Shown here piece by piece: positions 60,228 through 64,000 of a stretch of 64,000 nucleotides of DNA. The stretch comes from Bacillota bacterium. Lineage in GTDB: Bacteria > Bacillota > Clostridia > Christensenellales > SZUA-584. The stretch lies in assembly GCA_023406895.1 (NCBI GenBank), contig JAEXTV010000016.1, positions 62,001-126,000 on the forward strand. Direction: 5' to 3'. The notes beneath the pieces are model-generated. The model was not told where the DNA came from. It saw nothing but the letters and a program-made list of their open reading frames with translations, and ran no database searches. The position numbers and the translations under genes are program-made. Numbering within the stretch: the first letter of the stretch is position 1; each line of letters begins with the position of its first letter.

Positions 60228-60285
60228 AGCTGCCCTTTGAGGTGGATTGCGGCTGTCACCGACAGGTGACCGGGGGGGATAAAGA
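60228..60285. repeat. GTCACCGACAGGTGAC-type repeat
   Basis: CTGCCCTTTGAGGTGGATTG is followed by the hairpin GTCACC-GACA-GGTGAC (60255-60270) and a G-run. It is related to 55787-55832 and to the CAATCCTC family. Nothing else is recognised in the 340-base gap. Confidence 0.55.
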
Positions 60286-60467
60286 GCGGCTCAAAACCAG
60301 TCACATCACGGGCACTTCATACCGACTCCCGATTCGTCGCTTCGGAACGGGCCATCACAGGTTGGTTTCAAGGCTTAGTGGCAGCGCGAAGCAGCCTTTC
60401 TTCTTATTGTCTTAATGGCTTTGATGGATTATAATGGCTCAAAACCGGCTGAAAGGCGGTGCCCTTC

Positions 60468-61346
60468 ATGAATTCATATGCTTACAAAAAAATCGACGCG
60501 TTCACATCGGGTGAGTCTCTTGGAAATCCGGCCGCCTGCCTGTTTCTTCGCGAAGGTGAAAAATTCACCGAAGACCAAATGCAGTTTATTGCCGCTCAGC
60601 ACAAGGGCTTTGTCTCCGAAGTGGTCTATTGCTTTGAGGCTCGCGGCGAATACACGCTTTATTATTATTCCTCCGAATGCGAAGTCAATTTCTGCGGACA
60701 TGGCACCATCGCCTGTATGCACAGCCTGATCAAACAAACACCGCGTCTGCTTTCTTTAAGCGCGTTCACTGTTCGCACGCACAAAAAAGGCATTCTGACC
60801 GTTTATAACCGGATTTGCGACGAAGACGCGGTTTATATCGCCGCGCCCGAGCCCATTTTTATCGGCACGGCGCTGACAAAAAAGGACACCGCACAGGCAC
60901 TCTGCATCGCTGAAGACCGTCTGGACAGCGCGTATCCGCTCGATTTGATTGACGCGGGGCTCAGAACGCTGATCGTGCCGGTTTGCTGCCTCGCGGACGA
61001 AATCAGCCTCTATCCCGACGAATCACAGCTCAAAGCATTCTGCGAAAATGCCGATATCGACATCGTCCTCATTTTCTCCATGCAAACTCAGGGCAGCAGC
61101 TTTCACGCACACACCCGCGTTTTCGCGCCGCGCTTCGGATACCTCGAAGACCCTGCCACCGGCTCCGCCAACAGCGCTTTCGGGCATTATATGCGCAAAT
61201 ACGGCTTTTGGGACGGCTCCGCCGTCGCACTTGAGCAGGGCGGTGACAACCGCGTTTTTAACACCGTGAGGCTGCGGGTGCACGAGGGTCATCTGCTCTT
61301 CGGCGGCAGCGCCACCGTCCGTATAAATGGGCAATATTCACTATAG
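60468..61346 (+). CDS. PhzF-family isomerase-like protein
   Basis: The 292-residue protein has the PhzF two-domain pattern: AFTSGESLGNPAACLFLREGE with the conserved GNPAAV-like string, then EVNFCGHGTIACMHSL, and DPATGSANSAFGHYM in the second domain. The active-site Glu of PhzF (in FVSEVVYCF, following the AAQHKGF string) appears present. Characterised members isomerise phenazine precursors or racemise amino acids; for most bacterial copies the substrate is unknown. The ATG at 60468 is about nine bases after AAAGGCGG; the GTG at 60459 is too close to it. Confidence 0.9.
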   Translation: MNSYAYKKIDAFTSGESLGNPAACLFLREGEKFTEDQMQFIAAQHKGFVSEVVYCFEARGEYTLYYYSSECEVNFCGHGTIACMHSLIKQTPRLLSLSAFTVRTHKKGILTVYNRICDEDAVYIAAPEPIFIGTALTKKDTAQALCIAEDRLDSAYPLDLIDAGLRTLIVPVCCLADEISLYPDESQLKAFCENADIDIVLIFSMQTQGSSFHAHTRVFAPRFGYLEDPATGSANSAFGHYMRKYGFWDGSAVALEQGGDNRVFNTVRLRVHEGHLLFGGSATVRINGQYSL

Positions 61347-61751
61347 CGAATTCGCCGCGGCATTTTCTCTCATAAAAGCAGCACATCAAGTGTGCAAATC
61401 TTATGGAGCGGGTGATCTTCTCTGCCGTGTCCTCAACTCTTGTCATAAGATAAAGACATATTCGTCTCTTGCTTAAGCTCGTTTCGGCTTTTTTAACCTT
61501 GCCGGTACCCTGATAATACGCAAACAAGGCTGCGCAGCTTAATATTTTCACAAAGCCCCGATCAACAGGAATGGCCTTTCCGGCGAACCTGTTTTCGTAA
61601 GATTTTTCATTTCTTAAACGTTTTCGTAAGTAAATTGCCAATTATGCTGCGATAGGTAAAAAAAGTACTTATTTACGGTAATAATAGTGCGTTCTCTATC
61701 GATACGCGCATGGTATGATGGCTGTATAACAATGATAAGGTGGTATTGACT
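61347..61751. other. Gap with an 11-base direct repeat and GH30 promoter
   Basis: GTTTTCGTAAG occurs at 61591-61601 and 61620-61630, 29 bases apart. An extended -10 TGGTATGAT (61711-61719) lies 33 bases before the GH30 start codon. No gene is visible in the 405 bases. Confidence 0.5.
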
Positions 61752-63233
61752 TTGAAAAAATTTCTGGTTGCCGGTCTTATTTTCGCACTGTTCTTTGCCG
61801 CTGCATGCAGCCCGACGGAAACCGCTGTCATCACAGAAACCGTCACCCCCGCAGATTCCGCGGATACCGCGGCACCGGCTGAAGAAGCCATCAGCGCCGA
61901 TTGGATGTGTTCCACTCAAAACGATCCTTGGCAGGTCTGTGATCCGGTACCGGTTGTTTCCGACGGCTCTTCAAAAGCTGACATCACCATCGATACAACA
62001 AAGTTAAAACAGGAAGTCACAGGGTTCGGCGGCGCTTTTAATGAAAAGGGCTGGGAGGCGATTTCCGTGCTGACACCCGAAGAAAAAGATGCCGTAATCG
62101 CCGCGATGTTCGATCCCGTGGACGGCGCTAAATTCAATCTCGGCCGTGTGCCCATCGGCGCGAGCGATTATGCCGTTTCCCGCTATACGCTGAATGAAAC
62201 CGACGGCGATTACGAAATGAACGATTTTTCCATTGACCGTGACAAAGAAAACCTGATTCCGTATATCAAAGCTGCCATGGCATACCAGCCGAACCTCAAG
62301 GTTTGGGGCTCCGCCTGGACGCCGCCCGCCTGGATGAAAACCAACGGCGATTATGACGGCGGCAGCATGAAGGATGACCCAAAGATCTATGACGCTTACG
62401 CGCTGTATCTGCAGCGGTTCGTGGAAGCCTACCAAGCGGAAGGTATCAATCTTTATGCAGTGGCCGTGCAGAACGAACCCGACATCGAGCGGAACTACCC
62501 GACCTGCCTTTGGAAGCCCGCGCAGATACGCACTTTCGTCGCGGAACATCTGGGGCCGCTTTTTGAGGCGAACGACGTGGATGCTGAAATTATGCTCGGC
62601 ACGTTTGATGACGGCAAATTTGTGAAATACCCGAAATTATTAAACGATGCGGATGTGAACAAATACACGTCCATCGTGGGTTACCAATGGAGCGGTCTGG
62701 ACGCTGTCGCACAGACTCGCAGCATGTTCCCCGATAAACAGATCTATCAAACCGAAACCAAGTGCGGCAATCACAACTGGGAGCCCGGCTATAACCCGGA
62801 TCGCCCGCCGAACGACTGGGCCTACGGCATTTACACATGGAACCTGATCAAGGACTACTTTGACCAGGGCGTGAATGCCTATTTTCTTTGGAATATGGTG
62901 CTCGACGAGGAAGGCAAGAGCATTGATTCGCAAAACCCGTGGCCGCAAAATGCCGCAATTACCGTGGATAAAAGCACAGGTAAAGTCACCTGCACACCGA
63001 TGTTTTATGCGTTTAAGCACTTTACGTATTATGTGGCACCGGGCGCGCGTTATGTGGATATCGCCCGTGCCGAGGATGCCGTTGCGTTTCTGAACCCTGA
63101 TGGCAGCCTTGTGATTGAGCTGCAGAACCAGAATGCGCAGCCCAAGACTGTCACCATCAGCGCAGACGGGCAAACGCTCACGGTGCAGCTTCCTGCGATG
63201 TCTTGGAGCACTCTGATGATCCCTGGTCACTAA
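61752..63233 (+). CDS. Secreted GH30-family glycoside hydrolase lipoprotein
   Basis: The 493-residue protein has a lipoprotein signal (KKFLVAGLIFALFFAAAC), a short linker and a GH30 domain: GFGGAFNEKGWEAISVL near the start, KVWGSAWTPPAWMKTNG, the acid/base Glu in VAVQNEPDIE and the nucleophile Glu in IYQTETKCG. It ends with the short beta-domain usual in GH30 (TLTVQLPAMSWSTLMIPG). GH30 enzymes cut beta-linked glucosides, xylosides or glucosylceramide; the exact subfamily cannot be set by eye. Start is a TTG at 61752, seven bases after AAGGTGG. It is a single-gene unit with its own terminator. Confidence 0.92.
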   Translation: MKKFLVAGLIFALFFAAACSPTETAVITETVTPADSADTAAPAEEAISADWMCSTQNDPWQVCDPVPVVSDGSSKADITIDTTKLKQEVTGFGGAFNEKGWEAISVLTPEEKDAVIAAMFDPVDGAKFNLGRVPIGASDYAVSRYTLNETDGDYEMNDFSIDRDKENLIPYIKAAMAYQPNLKVWGSAWTPPAWMKTNGDYDGGSMKDDPKIYDAYALYLQRFVEAYQAEGINLYAVAVQNEPDIERNYPTCLWKPAQIRTFVAEHLGPLFEANDVDAEIMLGTFDDGKFVKYPKLLNDADVNKYTSIVGYQWSGLDAVAQTRSMFPDKQIYQTETKCGNHNWEPGYNPDRPPNDWAYGIYTWNLIKDYFDQGVNAYFLWNMVLDEEGKSIDSQNPWPQNAAITVDKSTGKVTCTPMFYAFKHFTYYVAPGARYVDIARAEDAVAFLNPDGSLVIELQNQNAQPKTVTISADGQTLTVQLPAMSWSTLMIPGH

Positions 63234-63291
63234 GTACCATTACTCATCTTTTTCTCTTCATTGATTTGACGTTATTTCCTTTCCTTTTTGG

Positions 63292-63323
63292 TTTCTGCTA
63301 TTTGTCAATAGCAGAAATTTTTT
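63292..63323 (+). terminator. GH30 gene terminator
   Basis: TTTCTGCTATT (63292-63302) pairs perfectly with AATAGCAGAAA (63307-63317) around a four-base loop and is followed by TTTTTT. Confidence 0.93.
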
Positions 63324-63324
63324 A

Positions 63325-63353
63325 TTGACATGCGTAACAGTGTTATGTTACGC
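63325..63353 (+). promoter_or_regulatory. -35 box with overlapping palindromic operator
   Basis: TTGACA (63325-63330) is followed at once by an inverted repeat with perfect eight-base arms, GCGTAACA (63332-63339) and TGTTACGC (63346-63353). This spacer position is where MerR-type regulators bind. It lies 23 bases upstream of the MerR-like gene, suggesting self-regulation. Confidence 0.7.
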
Positions 63354-63376
63354 TCTAAACACAGGAGGAACAGTAA

Positions 63377-64000
63377 ATGGAAGAAGAACTGATATCCAAG
63401 AAAGACCTGCTTGAACGCGCGGATATTTCATACGGTCAGCTTTACCGCTGGAAGCGCAAAGGGCTGATTCCGGAAGACTGGTTTATCCGCAAGTCTACTT
63501 ATACGGGACAGGAAACCTTTTTCCCGCGGGCCAAGGTGCTCTCGCGCATCGAAAAAATAAAGAATTTGAAAGAGGACGTCTCTCTTGATGATATTGCCGA
63601 TGTGTTTTCGCCCGGTCAAGGCGATGCGGCGCTGTCGTATGAAGAAATAAAGGGCAAAGGGCTGGTGTCGTCCGACGTGCTCGATATTTACTTAAAGGAC
63701 CGCGGCGAGATCACACGCTTCGATTTCAGCGAGATTCGGCTGATTTATATTTTTAATAGCCTGCTCGTCTCGGGAAGCGTCAGTCTCGATGAAGGTCGGC
63801 TCGTTCTCGACTTGCTGCGCACCGGATTGCTGCGTTTTGACGGCGCGTCTTTTGATGCGATCCTCGCGCGCAAGCTTGGCAGCTTTTGCTGCTTCGCGGT
63901 TCCCGCCGGAAGCGAAGTATGCCTTGATAAAGACATGCGGCTGTTAAGCCGCATCAGTCTGCCGGCCGTCACCGAAGAATTGAAATTAAAAATGTTTGAG
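63377..64000 (+). CDS. MerR-like YhbD/DUF4004-type protein, 3' end outside window
   Basis: The visible 208 residues begin with a MerR-like winged helix (ISKKDLLERADISYGQLYRW, then KRKGLIPEDWF, FFPRAKVLSRIEKI), followed by helical sequence with SLDDIADVF and a later region that may form a beta-helix or bactofilin-like fold. This resembles the YhbD/DUF4004 family, which sits beside bactofilin-like genes in Bacilli. AGGAGGAACAGTAA precedes the ATG. The frame is open to the right edge. Confidence 0.75.
   Translation, partial: MEEELISKKDLLERADISYGQLYRWKRKGLIPEDWFIRKSTYTGQETFFPRAKVLSRIEKIKNLKEDVSLDDIADVFSPGQGDAALSYEEIKGKGLVSSDVLDIYLKDRGEITRFDFSEIRLIYIFNSLLVSGSVSLDEGRLVLDLLRTGLLRFDGASFDAILARKLGSFCCFAVPAGSEVCLDKDMRLLSRISLPAVTEELKLKMFE

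Overview
The window looks like chromosome of an anaerobic, Gram-positive bacterium of the class Clostridia with roughly balanced base composition. Supporting features are Firmicutes-type genes (Veg, CdaA/CdaR, a YugP-type protease, a Gx/HepT-I-like protein), a flavodiiron protein with rubredoxin, sigma-A promoters with 16-18 base spacers, strong AGGAGG-type ribosome binding sites and several TTG start codons. I see no tRNA or rRNA gene, no CRISPR array, no intact insertion sequence and no prophage. The species cannot be named from the sequence.

Left part (1-13.6 kb). An M14 zinc carboxypeptidase cut by the window edge is followed by a polysaccharide deacetylase. Next comes a four-gene minus-strand operon: DUF362 lipoprotein, ArsP-like permease, OmpR-type regulator, sensor kinase. 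Phased direct repeats lie upstream of it, where the regulator probably binds. A LacI-controlled glycogen/maltodextrin operon follows. Its glgP and malQ are intact, but the sugar ABC transporter between lacI and malQ has collapsed to remnants. A REC-GGDEF diguanylate cyclase ends this part.

Middle part (13.6-41 kb). A membrane-anchored MBG/InlB-repeat surface protein sits behind a c-di-GMP-I riboswitch, close to the diguanylate cyclase. Then come an unknown protein, Veg, a PfkB kinase with a tiny membrane protein, a DtxR/MntR-like regulator and the rpsF-ssb-rpsR operon. They are followed by a GntR-ABC unit, a flavodiiron/rubredoxin/DUF1858 group, a TetR-controlled heterodimeric ABC exporter, an ApbE/NusG-II/Gx group, transketolase, folD behind a ZTP riboswitch, and two uracil-DNA glycosylase genes of which one is frameshifted.

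Right part (41-64 kb). It holds the c-di-AMP synthase cdaA with cdaR, an FAD dehydrogenase, a ParA-like ATPase, cysK, an isochorismatase-like hydrolase, a HisC-type aminotransferase, a 3-methyladenine glycosylase and a lipoate ligase. An MMPL transporter is paired with a secreted helical-repeat protein. A CDP-alcohol phosphatidyltransferase is followed by a polar amino-acid ABC transporter with two binding proteins, a PhzF-like protein, a secreted GH30 glycosidase and a MerR-like regulator cut by the right edge.

Many intergenic gaps carry two families of short palindromic repeats (GTCATTCTGA-type, and CAATCCTC/CACCTCATCC-type). They explain most of the non-coding space. The clearest regulatory findings are the two riboswitches, the phased operator upstream of the DUF362 operon, the overlapping LacI operators, and the palindromes upstream of the GntR, TetR and MerR-like genes.
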